Part shown: positions 12,930 through 22,030 of the stretch, piece by piece
How the letters are laid out: every line of letters starts with the position of its first letter
Numbering within the stretch: position 1 is the first letter of the stretch
NCBI RefSeq assembly: GCF_023715725.1
Contig: NZ_JAMBOT010000001.1
Coordinates: 930,001 to 994,000 of the forward strand
From: Paenibacillus pasadenensis
Lineage (GTDB): Bacteria; Bacillota; Bacilli; Paenibacillales; Paenibacillaceae
Direction: 5' to 3'
Length of the DNA stretch: 64,000 nucleotides
Program-made: the position numbers and the translations under genes
Notes under the pieces: generated by a model
Databases searched by the model: none
Seen by the model: the letters and a program-made list of their open reading frames with translations, nothing else
What the model was told of the DNA's origin: nothing

Positions 12930-13688
12930 TTATTTTGCTTGGAACAACCATGTTAGCGCTTCCGGAACATACCCGACTCCTTTATCGAAGGAGTGAAAAT
13001 CGCTGTCATACACATCAAGCTTGATCCGGCCGTTATCCAAGCGTTTTCCCGCCAAAAGCCCGTAGATTTCTTTCGTATTCGGAACCATCCATTGCTGCCC
13101 GTTTGTCCGCCCGGCGCCCTCGGCATGTCCAACATTCATATACAGCCGCTGCTGCCCGCTGGAATGCATTTGCTGCGATTCGCGAATCCACTCTACAATT
13201 CCAGGGAACCAATAGGAGCCGGAGAAGCTGCCGATTCGGCCGAACTGAGCTGGATAAAGCAGCGCTGTATAAAGCGATACGAGCCCTCCGAGAGAAAACC
13301 CCATAATTCCGGTATTCTCCGCTTTATCCAGCGTTCTAAACTTGCCGTCTATATACGGCTTCAGCTCTTCGGCCAGGAAAGAAGCGTATGCCCCGGCCCC
13401 GCCGCCAAATAGAGTGCCCGGCTCAAATACATTGAGGGATACAAAGGGCGTATATTCGTCATTCCGGTCTATCGGTTCAATTCCGACGAATATTAGCTCG
13501 GCGAGCATTCCTTCAGCCGCGAGTTCCCCTACCCGCTTCAGCGACTCGGAGTGGACCGGATCGATCAGGTCGCCTCCGTCCTGCACATATACGACCGGAT
13601 AACGCGCATTGCCCTTTTCGTAACCTTCCGGCAAATAAATGTTCAACCAATGATCCCCATACTTCTCCTTCATGGCCTTGTGCCGCAT
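12930..13688 (-). CDS. Alpha/beta hydrolase esterase, BesA/Fes-like
   Basis: 252 residues. VVYVQDGGDLID near the N-terminus, the nucleophile elbow GFSLGGLV and a C-terminal DSDFHSFDKG with the likely His match the putative-esterase family that contains BesA, IroE and Fes, which hydrolyse ferric catecholate siderophores to free the iron. It starts with ATG 13688 after GGAGG, 12 bases past the stop of the binding protein gene, so it is in the same iron-regulated unit. Role as siderophore esterase is inferred from family and context; other ester substrates are possible. Confidence 0.75.
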   Translation of the reverse strand: MRHKAMKEKYGDHWLNIYLPEGYEKGNARYPVVYVQDGGDLIDPVHSESLKRVGELAAEGMLAELIFVGIEPIDRNDEYTPFVSLNVFEPGTLFGGGAGAYASFLAEELKPYIDGKFRTLDKAENTGIMGFSLGGLVSLYTALLYPAQFGRIGSFSGSYWFPGIVEWIRESQQMHSSGQQRLYMNVGHAEGAGRTNGQQWMVPNTKEIYGLLAGKRLDNGRIKLDVYDSDFHSFDKGVGYVPEALTWLFQAK

Positions 13689-13700
13689 TCACCCTGCCTC

Positions 13701-14720
13701 CTATTCCGCCAGATGGACGAGCATTTGCTCGATGACATGGCGGATTGCAAGCGGACCGCCTGCATCAATGGATACGTCCAGCGAATAAACGTTTCCGTCC
13801 TTCACGGCCTGCAGCGAGTTCCACACTTTGCTTTTGCTTAGCTCGGAGTTAATCGCATCCATACTGTCCAAATAATCGACGATGAAAATCATCTCCGGAT
13901 TCATCTGTACAACACCTTCCATGGAGATAATGCCATCCTCCATCTTCTGCGCTGCCGGGAGCTTAAACCCAAGGCCTTCTTCACCGTAGGCGTACTCGAC
14001 CGAGCTCTCATCCAGCACATAGAAGGTTTGTCCGTCCCCTGTCGGGCGCAGGAACGTAACCGATTTATCCTTGTACGCCGCGAGCTTCCCCCGAGCTTCG
14101 TCCATCAGCGCCTCCAGCTCGGTAATAAACGTTTCCGCTTTCTCTTCCTCGCCGGCAAGACCCGCGTATTCCCGCAGCATTTCCTTCCAGCCCAGATCGG
14201 AAGTATCCACCATAACGACGGGAGCTATTTTGCTCAAGTCTTCATACACGTCGTTATGAACTCCCGACAAGCCAACAATCAAGTCAGGCTCCAGCTTCAT
14301 CATCAGCTCCAAGTCAGGCGTTGCCACCTGACCGATGTCTGTCACCCCAGAAGACTCGTAAGGCTTAAGCGTCTCGAAGGACGATAGAATCCGTTCGGCC
14401 AAAGTCGAAGCGATCGGAGGACGGTCCAGCGCAAAAAAATACTCCATCATCGCAAAATGCGTCACAATGATCTTTTCCGGCTTTTGCTGGATGACAACTT
14501 CCCTGCCCAATGCATCTGTGTATGTTCTTGGCCAGCCTTTTTGCCCCCCCTGCTCCGCCTGTGGAGCAGCTGACGCTATATTTTGCGCTGCGGACGCAGA
14601 ATTCGTCGCGGCGTTGTTCGTCGTATTTGCCGTATTGGCAGCCCCCGAACAAGCGCTGAGCAGCATGGCCAAACCAAGCATAATCATGGCCAATTTCCCT
14701 TTTGTCTCGTACCTGAACAT
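13701..14720 (-). CDS. Ferric-siderophore binding lipoprotein from an internal start
   Basis: 339 residues if translation begins at ATG 14720, preceded by GGGAGAGG at 8 bases spacing. The first 24 residues are a lipoprotein signal (positive N-region, hydrophobic core, LLSAC), then a Ser/Ala/Asn linker and the TroA/FecB-type fold starting at TYTDALGREVVI. It would sit on the outer membrane face and pass a ferric siderophore to a FecCD-type permease, which is not in this window. The reading frame is continuous with the AraC domain upstream. The own promoter at 14755-14803 supports independent expression. Confidence 0.7.
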   Translation of the reverse strand: MFRYETKGKLAMIMLGLAMLLSACSGAANTANTTNNAATNSASAAQNIASAAPQAEQGGQKGWPRTYTDALGREVVIQQKPEKIIVTHFAMMEYFFALDRPPIASTLAERILSSFETLKPYESSGVTDIGQVATPDLELMMKLEPDLIVGLSGVHNDVYEDLSKIAPVVMVDTSDLGWKEMLREYAGLAGEEEKAETFITELEALMDEARGKLAAYKDKSVTFLRPTGDGQTFYVLDESSVEYAYGEEGLGFKLPAAQKMEDGIISMEGVVQMNPEMIFIVDYLDSMDAINSELSKSKVWNSLQAVKDGNVYSLDVSIDAGGPLAIRHVIEQMLVHLAE

Positions 14721-15668
14721 CGTTGAATCCTCTCCCTTGCCGCCCTCAATGTATTGATAATCGTTCTCAATAAAATTGTAGGCTGGCAGGCTTTTTGAAA
14801 CAAGGGAGGATATGAGCCAGTTGATGGGACGATCTGCTTCTTCCTGATGCAGGAAGACCGGCCGCTCCTTGAACTGGGCAGGCGTTTGTCCAAAATGTTT
14901 TTTGAACGTTTTGGCAAAATACGCGCTATCGGAATAACCCACCCCTTCCGCGACCGCTTGCACGGAGGCATCGGTGCTCAGCAGCAGCTCCTTGGCTTTG
15001 TTCATGCGGATGCCAATCAAAAAGTCGATCGGGCTTTTGCCCATAACTTGTTTAAAATGTTTCGTAATATACGGAATGCTGTAGTTGAATGCGCCGGCAA
15101 TCGACTCCAGCGTAATCGGCTCCATGTAGCGCATTCGCAAAAACTCGGCTATACGCTCGGCAAGGAGCTGCCTGTCGTCCGAGTCGAGCCCGGCCTGCTG
15201 GATAAGCTCGTACACCCACTGCTGAAGGAGCATACGGGTCCGAAACTGTTTCATTTCAAGCGGACCTTGGCTTTCCCATTGCTCCAAAAGCAACTCGGTA
15301 AGCTGCAAAAGCTTCACTGGGTGATGGATGTGGATTCGCCTTGGTTCGTTAAACCAGCTCAGCTGCTCCTGCTTCTCCGTCGCAGCGCTGGAGCGGTCCG
15401 CCTTATAGTAGATGGCATATAGGCGCTCTTGCGGCTGATGCATGTCTAACATCGTTCCCTTGCTTCCGTGCAGAACCGTGTATCGGCTAGACGCAGCGCC
15501 GGTTTCTTTGAAACCGGCAGCCGCACCATTGCTGAGCTCAATCACAAATGCATGCGCGGGCAACGGCTGCAATACCCGCAGGCCGTCCGCTGGCAGCAGG
15601 CGGCGTCTCACATCGATAACTTTGATTTGAAGCTCGTTCCATGCTGCAATCAGCTCATGAACGGACAT
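13701..15668 (-). CDS. AraC-type regulator reading in frame into a siderophore-binding lipoprotein
   Basis: 655 codons without a stop. Residues 1-165 form a cupin-like sensor, about 170-275 two AraC helix-turn-helix motifs (ESIAGAFNYS, VAEGVGYSDSAYFAKTFKK), 276-316 a linker, and 317-655 a complete FecB-like ferric-siderophore binding protein that begins with its own lipoprotein signal (lipobox LLSAC). Bacillus Btr has a similar AraC-binding domain order but no internal signal sequence. Between the two halves the DNA holds a full Fur-controlled promoter and ribosome site. Either one fused protein is made, or the AraC frame simply lacks its own stop and two products arise. The start follows AGGAGGGCC; a Fur box lies upstream at 15751. 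Confidence 0.75.
   Translation of the reverse strand: MSVHELIAAWNELQIKVIDVRRRLLPADGLRVLQPLPAHAFVIELSNGAAAGFKETGAASSRYTVLHGSKGTMLDMHQPQERLYAIYYKADRSSAATEKQEQLSWFNEPRRIHIHHPVKLLQLTELLLEQWESQGPLEMKQFRTRMLLQQWVYELIQQAGLDSDDRQLLAERIAEFLRMRYMEPITLESIAGAFNYSIPYITKHFKQVMGKSPIDFLIGIRMNKAKELLLSTDASVQAVAEGVGYSDSAYFAKTFKKHFGQTPAQFKERPVFLHQEEADRPINWLISSLVSKSLPAYNFIENDYQYIEGGKGEDSTMFRYETKGKLAMIMLGLAMLLSACSGAANTANTTNNAATNSASAAQNIASAAPQAEQGGQKGWPRTYTDALGREVVIQQKPEKIIVTHFAMMEYFFALDRPPIASTLAERILSSFETLKPYESSGVTDIGQVATPDLELMMKLEPDLIVGLSGVHNDVYEDLSKIAPVVMVDTSDLGWKEMLREYAGLAGEEEKAETFITELEALMDEARGKLAAYKDKSVTFLRPTGDGQTFYVLDESSVEYAYGEEGLGFKLPAAQKMEDGIISMEGVVQMNPEMIFIVDYLDSMDAINSELSKSKVWNSLQAVKDGNVYSLDVSIDAGGPLAIRHVIEQMLVHLAE
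14755..14803 (-). promoter_or_regulatory. Fur-controlled promoter inside the AraC reading frame
   Basis: On the minus strand -35 TTGTTT (14798-14803), a 17-base spacer and -10 TACAAT (14775-14780) are followed by a Fur box, TGATAATCGTTCTCA on the plus strand (14755-14769). It matches the 7-1-7 consensus TGATAATNATTATCA at 12 of 14 fixed positions. The ribosome site of the lipoprotein lies 19 bases further. Confidence 0.72.
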
Positions 15669-15750
15669 AAGCAGGCCCTCCTCTCCAGCGCTTCCCGGCT
15701 GGCGCCGCCGTTTGATAAAAAGGAGGGAGCATAGCCAGGATCGTTTTTAA

Positions 15751-15795
15751 TTGATAATCGTTATCAATTATAAAGCGGAACATGGCCGGACGCAA
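15751..15795 (-). promoter_or_regulatory. Fur box and promoter of the AraC/siderophore gene
   Basis: TTGATAATCGTTATCAA (15751-15767) is a near-perfect palindrome and matches the Bacillus Fur 7-1-7 box with one mismatch. It lies immediately downstream of -10 TATAAT (15767-15772), which is 17 bases from -35 TTGCGT (15790-15795). Iron-loaded Fur would block this start site. Confidence 0.85.
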
Positions 15796-15802
15796 TGAAA
15801 GC

Positions 15803-15983
15803 ATGCGCAGAGGCGCGAATGCGGTTGATTTTATTGAAGATGTCGATATTACTGGAAGCATAGTACTACATTGACTACTATGGCATGGAAGTTGTTAACA
15901 GCAAAAAAAGACTGCTGGCCCTTCCTACAGTTGAAGCCCTCAAGGAGATGCTTAATTTTATAGATCGCCATAAGATAAGATGA
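15803..15983 (+). pseudogene. Possible gene remnant, two frames ending at a terminator
   Basis: A frame from ATG 15803 (MRRGANAVDFIEDVDI...) stops at about 15874. A second frame from 15885 encodes 32 residues (MEVVNSKKRLLALPTVEALK...) and ends at 15983 inside a terminator stem. Joined by a frameshift they would make one about 60-residue C-terminal piece. I see no ribosome site and do not recognise a family. This is the content of the 396-base gap 15669-16064 apart from the Fur promoter and terminator. Confidence 0.25.
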
Positions 15984-16013
15984 CTTCTGAATTCACAGAA
16001 GTCATCTTTTTTA
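15977..16013 (+). terminator. Intrinsic terminator, plus strand
   Basis: AAGATGACTTCTG pairs with CAGAAGTCATCTT, followed by TTTTTT on the plus strand. No intact plus-strand gene precedes it, which supports the idea of a decayed gene at 15803-15983. It could also stop minus-strand transcription after the deacetylase weakly. Confidence 0.75.
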
Positions 16014-16064
16014 TCTCCGGTTCATCGAAAAATCCGGCATAATCGTTTCTCAATTTCATGCCGC

Positions 16065-16871
16065 CTACAGCCTCACCGTCTCCCCGTGCCTAATCATCAC
16101 CAGTTCATCGTCCGCGCTGAACCACACGTCGGTCGCCGACGGATTATGCACCATACTGCGGTCGACAGAGAAACGAAGCGCCTCAAGCGCTTTCCTGTAC
16201 GCGTGGATTTCGCCCATGGTGGCATGCCAGACGGAATCCTGTCCTTGAAGCAGCCGGCCGATCCGGTCTATGATGCTCCAATTGCCGTCGCTTTCGAATT
16301 CGTAGCTATGTCCCCATATGAACAACAGCTCCATCCGGTTGCGGTAAGGCTGCGATTGCAGAAAACGTTCCGCCGCTTCGCACATTCCCTTATGGTGGCA
16401 GGTTGGATGCCATCTAAGCGAATCGGCGGGCATATCGAATCCGCCATGGCTTTTGATGGTGCGGGCATACTCGATGCCGAGCGCGGGCAGCATCGCCACC
16501 ACCCGGTCGTCGTACGTGCCGAACGGATAACTCATTCCGCGAACCGGATAGCCGACAAGCCCTTCCAGCGCCTCTCGGTCCTTCATTATTTCAGAGACGA
16601 TCTGCTCACCCGGAGACTGCTCAAGAAAAGGATGAGTGACGGTATGGGCCGATACCTCATGCCCCTTATATAGCTCGGCGACCTCATCAGCTCGGATGTA
16701 ACCGTCATGTCCGATAAGGCCTGAATTTAAATGGAAGGTTCCTTTTAATTCATATTGGTTCATCAGCTCTATAAGCCTTCGGTCATGCTCCCGTCCATCG
16801 TCAAAGCTGAACGTCGCCGCCTTGTGCAATCCGTCCGGAAACCGGTCAAACTTGATTTTTACTGCTGCCAT
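16065..16871 (-). CDS. Polysaccharide deacetylase family protein (NodB fold)
   Basis: 268 residues, no signal peptide from the chosen start. AATFSFDDGREHD carries the catalytic Asp and the metal Asp, and HTVTHPF carries the His-x3-His metal ligands of the NodB homology domain. YPFGTYDD and the late WHPTCHHKG are consistent with a CE4-like enzyme that removes acetyl groups from a sugar polymer or oligomer. ATG 16871 has GGAAAGGGGC upstream; a longer frame to 16943 adds 24 residues with no ribosome site. It lies downstream of the GH74 gene and may act on its oligosaccharides (inference). Confidence 0.75.
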   Translation of the reverse strand: MAAVKIKFDRFPDGLHKAATFSFDDGREHDRRLIELMNQYELKGTFHLNSGLIGHDGYIRADEVAELYKGHEVSAHTVTHPFLEQSPGEQIVSEIMKDREALEGLVGYPVRGMSYPFGTYDDRVVAMLPALGIEYARTIKSHGGFDMPADSLRWHPTCHHKGMCEAAERFLQSQPYRNRMELLFIWGHSYEFESDGNWSIIDRIGRLLQGQDSVWHATMGEIHAYRKALEALRFSVDRSMVHNPSATDVWFSADDELVMIRHGETVRL

Positions 16872-16962
16872 AACGTATTGCCCCTTTCCTTGTAGTGTAT
16901 CAAAATGGATCTGTTTCGCTATGCAGAGCCATTGTTTCAGCATGTCAGCCCCTCGTCCGCGT

Positions 16963-16994
16963 CAAAAGAAGCTCCGCCGTCAGGACGGAGCTTC
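16963..16994 (-). terminator. Terminator after the GH74 gene
   Basis: On the minus strand GAAGCTCCG pairs with CGGAGCTTC, followed by TTTT. It lies just past the stop at 17008. Confidence 0.7.
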
Positions 16995-17007
16995 CAGCAG
17001 AGAGATG

Positions 17008-20000
17008 TTACGGCGCTTGCAGGTAAAGCTCCCCAAAGGAGAAGGTATTCGTCCAATTATCGGCTGTTCCCGCCCACACCGTCTGGCTTTGCCGCCCGTT
17101 GCCGTCATCCTCGTCGTTGTTCGCCACGTCAAAACCGATCGTCATCCCGGCGGACGGCGTAATGCCGAGCGAGCTCCAAGGAATGGCCAGCTCCACGCTG
17201 TATCCGGCCGTAGTCGCGGACCAGGCGTGCAGCACGCCGCTCGTCAGACTTCTCGCCTCAAACAGCGAGCTGTCGTTCCAGCCCTTAATAAATTGCCGGT
17301 CAAAGCTGTCATAGACGGTTCCCCGGTTATAATTGCCGTCCACGTAAATTTCGACGGAATCGTCGGCATAGGGCTCCGCCGAGTTGTTCGCTAAATTCCC
17401 GTCGATGACGCTCGCCGCAACATATAAATAATTGTCGTCCCACAACACTCCAAACGTCGTCGTATTGTTGGCAGTGCCGCTCACGGCTTTGTTCGCCTGT
17501 TTGGACAAGGACCAGACCTGTTCGTTCAACGATCCGTCGACCGTAATTGCGGCATTCGTTTTGACCGCATGGATCAGCGTATACGATTCATCCGTTGTGA
17601 CACTGACCGTATTGCTGGCCGCGGACACGTTATGCTCCGCATCTTTTGCTTTTACGCTAAACGTATAGCTGGCGTTCGGGGTTAGACCCGTAACTGTATA
17701 GGTCGTCGAGGTAACCGTCGCTACCAGATTTTCGCCGCTGTAAATCTCATATCCGGCAACGCCAACATTGTCCGTCGAGGCGGTCCAGGACAGATTCACC
17801 GTTCGGTCGGTATGCGACGGCGATGCCAGATTTAGCGGCGCTGTCGGCGCCTGCGCATCCCCAACGGTGAGGGAGGAAAGCACCAGACTGCCAAATGCGG
17901 ACGTATTGGTCCAGTTGTCGTTCGTGCCGGCCCACATCAACTGGCTTTGCCGGCCGCTTCCGTTATCCGTATCATTTCCCGCCACATCGAAGCCAATGGT
18001 CATGCCGGCGGACGGAGTAACGCCGAGCTCGCTCCACGGAATAGCCAGCTCCACGCTGTATCCTCCGGATTTTGCCGCCCATCCGTGCAGCACGCCGGTT
18101 GTCTTCCCTTTCTGCTCCCAGAGCGCGCTGTCGTTCCAGCCTTTAACGTATTGCCGGTCATGGCTGTCATATGCAGAGCCTTTATTGTGATTGCCGTCAA
18201 TATAGATTTCGACGGAATCATCGTAATAGGGCAGCACGGAGGTATTGTATAAATTGCCGTCGGCGACTTCGACCCCTACATACAAATAATTGTTATCCCA
18301 CAACACGCCGAATTGGGCCGTATTGTCCGGCGATCCGATAATCGCTTTATTCGCCTGCTTCACCATGGACCACATCGATTCATTTAACGCTCCATCCACC
18401 GTAACGGCAGCCAGCGTCTTTTTCGCTCCTACCAGATACGGGTCCGTCGTTACGGCAAGCGGAGCGCTTGCTGCGGAAACGTTGCCGGCGGCATCCTTGG
18501 CCCTGACCGTAAAGGAGTACGCGGAATCAGCTGCGAGTCCGGTTACTGTATATGTCGTTGATGTCACAGTGCCGGCAAGAGTTGAACCGTTATACACCTC
18601 GTACCCGGTTACGCCAACATTGTCCGTTGAGGCGCTCCAGGATAATCGAGCCGTAGTCTCGCCCTTGGATTCCAGAGTCAAATTCCCTGGCGCAGCCGGC
18701 GGCGCAAAATCGCGATTTTGAATGACCTTGACATTGTCGAACTCTACTCCCGTTTTAAAGGCGTAAAGTCCAATTTTGCCCGAGGTATGACTGGTATCGG
18801 AAACCGACAGCTCCTTAAACCCGTTCACGTAGAAATCTAGCGTGCTGTTATTTAAGACAGCAGTGAAGGTGTACACGACGTTTGTCGTCATCGGATAATT
18901 TTTTTGAGCGAGAATCGTTACGGTGCCGTTCACCGATTTGCCGATTTGCAGCTTTCCTGCCTTGATTCGGAAATAGTAGAAATTGTTCGGGTCCTGGTAA
19001 CGGGCCGTAATGCCGGCTGCCAGATCGATATCGTTCTGGGTCAGTTTGATGCTGGTGTCCACGCTATAATTCGTGAATGTGCTGGCGTCCACCGTGCTGA
19101 ACGCGTTCACTGTCATCCATGCCGATTGTTTGTAAACCTTGGAGCCCCCCGAAGAAACAACCGACCAGGTCCCGTTTGTTACGCTCCAGCCGTCAGCCGT
19201 GCCGTCCTGGAAATCGTCGGTGAAGGAAAGCGTCCCCGGCCCCGCCGCAGTCGTCACAGAGAGCGTGCCGCTAGGCGATGACAAAGCACCCGCGCTGTCA
19301 AAGGAACGAACCGTTAGCGCGTATGTCCTGTCCGGCAGCAGTCCGCTCAGCGTATACGCTGTGCCTGTCGTAGATCCAGCCAAAGCTGAACCGCTGTAAA
19401 TTTTGTATCCGGCTACGCCGGAAAGGTTGGAAGGCGCATTCCAGCTCAGACCGATACTCGTCATCGTTGTTGACGTCGACGCAACATTCGTCGGCGCAGC
19501 CGGCGGCGGCGACGTTGTCACGCTAAGCGCGCTGCTTGCAGCTGAGAGGTTGCCTGCTCCGTCTTTCGCTTTAACGGTAAATGAATAGGCAGTGCTCGGC
19601 GCCAGCCCGTTTACGACAAAGGAAGTGCTCGACAGCGATGTGGTAGAACCCGCAAACACGCCTCCGTTGTAGATGTTATAACCCGCTACGCCCGTGTTAT
19701 CGGTGGAAGCCGTCCAGGCAAGCTTTATCGTCGTGGCCGTCTGTGACAAAGAGGTCACCCCCGTTGGCGTCGAAGGCGGATCGGTATCGCTCCCTTCACT
19801 TGTCAAGCTGTCGCCGTAAAATACGCCGGTGCCGTTCGTGCCGATATAGACGCGGCCCCACACCTGACGGTCGCCTTCCATCGTATTGGCTTCATCCCCG
19901 ATTGCCGGATCCAGCACATCGATTTTTACCCAAGTGGCGCCAAAATCATCGGAGCGGAAAATGCCCACCGCATTGTCTACCTTGCCGTATACAAATACAG

Positions 20001-21936
20001 TCGGATACGGGGACCCGAGCCGATTTTTGCCAAAAGCGAATAATTTCGCCTGCTGCACGCCCGGCACTGGCGTCCAAGTGTCGCCGGAATTGCTCGAACG
20101 CATAAGACCGCCCGAATCCAGGCCGACCCACACTTCGCCAGCCATGCCAGGGGCTGCCTTGACGCTGAAAAAGGCAAGGCTCGCCGTCGACGAAGGCATC
20201 GTAGACGCATACGAAAAGGATTCTCCGCCATCAGTGCTGCGGTAAAACTTCGATGTCGCGCGTTCCAGCAAATAAAACGTATTGTTGTTCACCCTGTCGG
20301 AAGCAAGCGGCTGATACCAGACCCAGAAATCGTGAACCGTGCCGGACGGCGCGCCTGAACTCGGCGTCCAAGATTGTCCCCGATCAGTCGAAAATAATGG
20401 GCTTCCGTACTGCGGAATCCAGACCATCGTCTCGCTGGCCGCCGATACGGCGATTCGTCCCGCAATGCCAGGCGGGTTCGGAAATGCCGTCCAGGTTGCG
20501 CCGTTATCGGTGCTATAGCCGCCGCCTCCCGAGTTCTGGTAACGGGTGGAGCCTACCCGGGCGACAAAATTCGGATTGCTCTCCTGAAAATCGATAGATA
20601 CGGTGTCGCCCAAGGTCGGACCGCCAAATTTGGAGCTTGGGAAAGTGGAAAGCGACGTATGGCGCATCCCGTCCACATCCGCATGCCCGCTCAGCAGCGG
20701 AGCTCCGATCGGCGTGCTGCGAAGGGCGAAATTCACCACTTCCTCGTGGCCATTTTCATACGAATACCAGTGGGACGGACTCGCTGTAATACTATCCGTG
20801 CGCCATATGCCGAAAAAGTCAGTTAGCCAGACCCGGTCAGGGGACAATGGGTCAATGGTCAAACTCGCCGTATTAGCCGCGAACCAGTTCGACGTCCACC
20901 ATGGAACGTCCGGATGTTTCACAAACGAAACTTGCGTCCAATCGGCGCCTCCGTTCGTGGAACGGTAAATGGGCGCCGGGAAGTTTGTACCCGTCGCGAC
21001 GGCCGTCATGATGACGTTTGAATTTGCAGGGTCAACCGTCATGCCGCTGTATTTCCCTGCTGCCGGCGGCGAAATATCCGTCCACGCGCCCCCGGCGAAT
21101 TTGGCAACGCCCGTCTCATGGCTGACGTATAACGTGCCGTTTGCGGCTACGGCTGCCCTGTTCGGCTTAAGCGGGCTTCCGCTCAGCTGCGCCCATGACG
21201 TCCCTCCGTCCGTGCTCCGGTAAACGCCGCCGTCCTCGACGCCGACATAAATCGTTTGCGTCGCGTTGCCCGAAGTCCCCGTATTTTTGTCAAACACGAC
21301 AAAATTAAGGCCAAACGGAGAGGTGCCGACGACAGGGAAAGCGCTGACCTGCTGCCAGGAGCCGTTGCTTGCTCCGGATGTGCTCAGCCACAGGCCCTGC
21401 GTACGGGTTCCCATATAAACAATCTGTCCGTTGTTCGGGTCTACCGCAAGCCGCTCGCCAGCATCGCGTCCGGTTCCGTTGCCGAAATTTTGGGGAATGA
21501 ATCCGGTAGGCTCCCAGGTGGCGCCTCGATCGGTCGATTTCAGAATATCCGACGCTGCCCCCGGCCAGTTGAATTTGCCCGCCGCGACGTAGACGACATC
21601 AGGGTCCGACGGGTCGATCGCAATGCTGTCGATGCCGTACAAATTGAATTTTTCTCTTGGAAGCGCATTCAATAGTTGAATCCACTTCTTGTTCGTTTCA
21701 TCCCAGCGGTACGCGCCGCCGACGTCCGTACGAATGTAGACGAGATCCGGCTCAGTCGGGTGGATGGCCATGCCCGTTACAAATCCGCCGCCGCCGATGC
21801 TTACATTTTGCCAATTGTACCCTTCCTGCTGAGCGCCATGGGCGGAAGGAGCCATACATGCATACATGATGACCAGGAAAAAAAACATAAAGTAACGGCT
21901 CGGCTTCCGCCTCAATGAACCGCCTTGATCCCTCAT
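17008..21936 (-). CDS. Secreted multidomain GH74 xyloglucanase-like enzyme
   Basis: 1642 residues. Order: signal peptide to about 35; GH74 double beta-propeller about 36-710 with BNR-type Asp-box repeats such as STDRGATW and STDGGTSW; fibronectin III about 717-808 and 810-897; a LamG-like or CBM66-like beta-sandwich about 899-1075; fibronectin III about 1077-1163; CBM9-like about 1165-1357; fibronectin III about 1360-1448; CBM9-like about 1450-1642. Asp71 in RTDVGGAYRW fits the GH74 catalytic base; Asp420 or Asp422 in HADVDG may be the acid. The family cuts xyloglucan. The two CBM9 modules are close copies of each other. The gene follows a YesM/YesN pair that probably controls it. Confidence 0.87.
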   Translation of the reverse strand: MRDQGGSLRRKPSRYFMFFFLVIMYACMAPSAHGAQQEGYNWQNVSIGGGGFVTGMAIHPTEPDLVYIRTDVGGAYRWDETNKKWIQLLNALPREKFNLYGIDSIAIDPSDPDVVYVAAGKFNWPGAASDILKSTDRGATWEPTGFIPQNFGNGTGRDAGERLAVDPNNGQIVYMGTRTQGLWLSTSGASNGSWQQVSAFPVVGTSPFGLNFVVFDKNTGTSGNATQTIYVGVEDGGVYRSTDGGTSWAQLSGSPLKPNRAAVAANGTLYVSHETGVAKFAGGAWTDISPPAAGKYSGMTVDPANSNVIMTAVATGTNFPAPIYRSTNGGADWTQVSFVKHPDVPWWTSNWFAANTASLTIDPLSPDRVWLTDFFGIWRTDSITASPSHWYSYENGHEEVVNFALRSTPIGAPLLSGHADVDGMRHTSLSTFPSSKFGGPTLGDTVSIDFQESNPNFVARVGSTRYQNSGGGGYSTDNGATWTAFPNPPGIAGRIAVSAASETMVWIPQYGSPLFSTDRGQSWTPSSGAPSGTVHDFWVWYQPLASDRVNNNTFYLLERATSKFYRSTDGGESFSYASTMPSSTASLAFFSVKAAPGMAGEVWVGLDSGGLMRSSNSGDTWTPVPGVQQAKLFAFGKNRLGSPYPTVFVYGKVDNAVGIFRSDDFGATWVKIDVLDPAIGDEANTMEGDRQVWGRVYIGTNGTGVFYGDSLTSEGSDTDPPSTPTGVTSLSQTATTIKLAWTASTDNTGVAGYNIYNGGVFAGSTTSLSSTSFVVNGLAPSTAYSFTVKAKDGAGNLSAASSALSVTTSPPPAAPTNVASTSTTMTSIGLSWNAPSNLSGVAGYKIYSGSALAGSTTGTAYTLSGLLPDRTYALTVRSFDSAGALSSPSGTLSVTTAAGPGTLSFTDDFQDGTADGWSVTNGTWSVVSSGGSKVYKQSAWMTVNAFSTVDASTFTNYSVDTSIKLTQNDIDLAAGITARYQDPNNFYYFRIKAGKLQIGKSVNGTVTILAQKNYPMTTNVVYTFTAVLNNSTLDFYVNGFKELSVSDTSHTSGKIGLYAFKTGVEFDNVKVIQNRDFAPPAAPGNLTLESKGETTARLSWSASTDNVGVTGYEVYNGSTLAGTVTSTTYTVTGLAADSAYSFTVRAKDAAGNVSAASAPLAVTTDPYLVGAKKTLAAVTVDGALNESMWSMVKQANKAIIGSPDNTAQFGVLWDNNYLYVGVEVADGNLYNTSVLPYYDDSVEIYIDGNHNKGSAYDSHDRQYVKGWNDSALWEQKGKTTGVLHGWAAKSGGYSVELAIPWSELGVTPSAGMTIGFDVAGNDTDNGSGRQSQLMWAGTNDNWTNTSAFGSLVLSSLTVGDAQAPTAPLNLASPSHTDRTVNLSWTASTDNVGVAGYEIYSGENLVATVTSTTYTVTGLTPNASYTFSVKAKDAEHNVSAASNTVSVTTDESYTLIHAVKTNAAITVDGSLNEQVWSLSKQANKAVSGTANNTTTFGVLWDDNYLYVAASVIDGNLANNSAEPYADDSVEIYVDGNYNRGTVYDSFDRQFIKGWNDSSLFEARSLTSGVLHAWSATTAGYSVELAIPWSSLGITPSAGMTIGFDVANNDEDDGNGRQSQTVWAGTADNWTNTFSFGELYLQAP

Positions 21937-22030
21937 CTTTCATCCTCCTATACATGGTAGATTCTCAAGTAATCTCAGAGCTGTCCGGTCCTGCCTCCCT
22001 CTTCCCGCCGTTTTGGCAGAAGGGAGCCGA

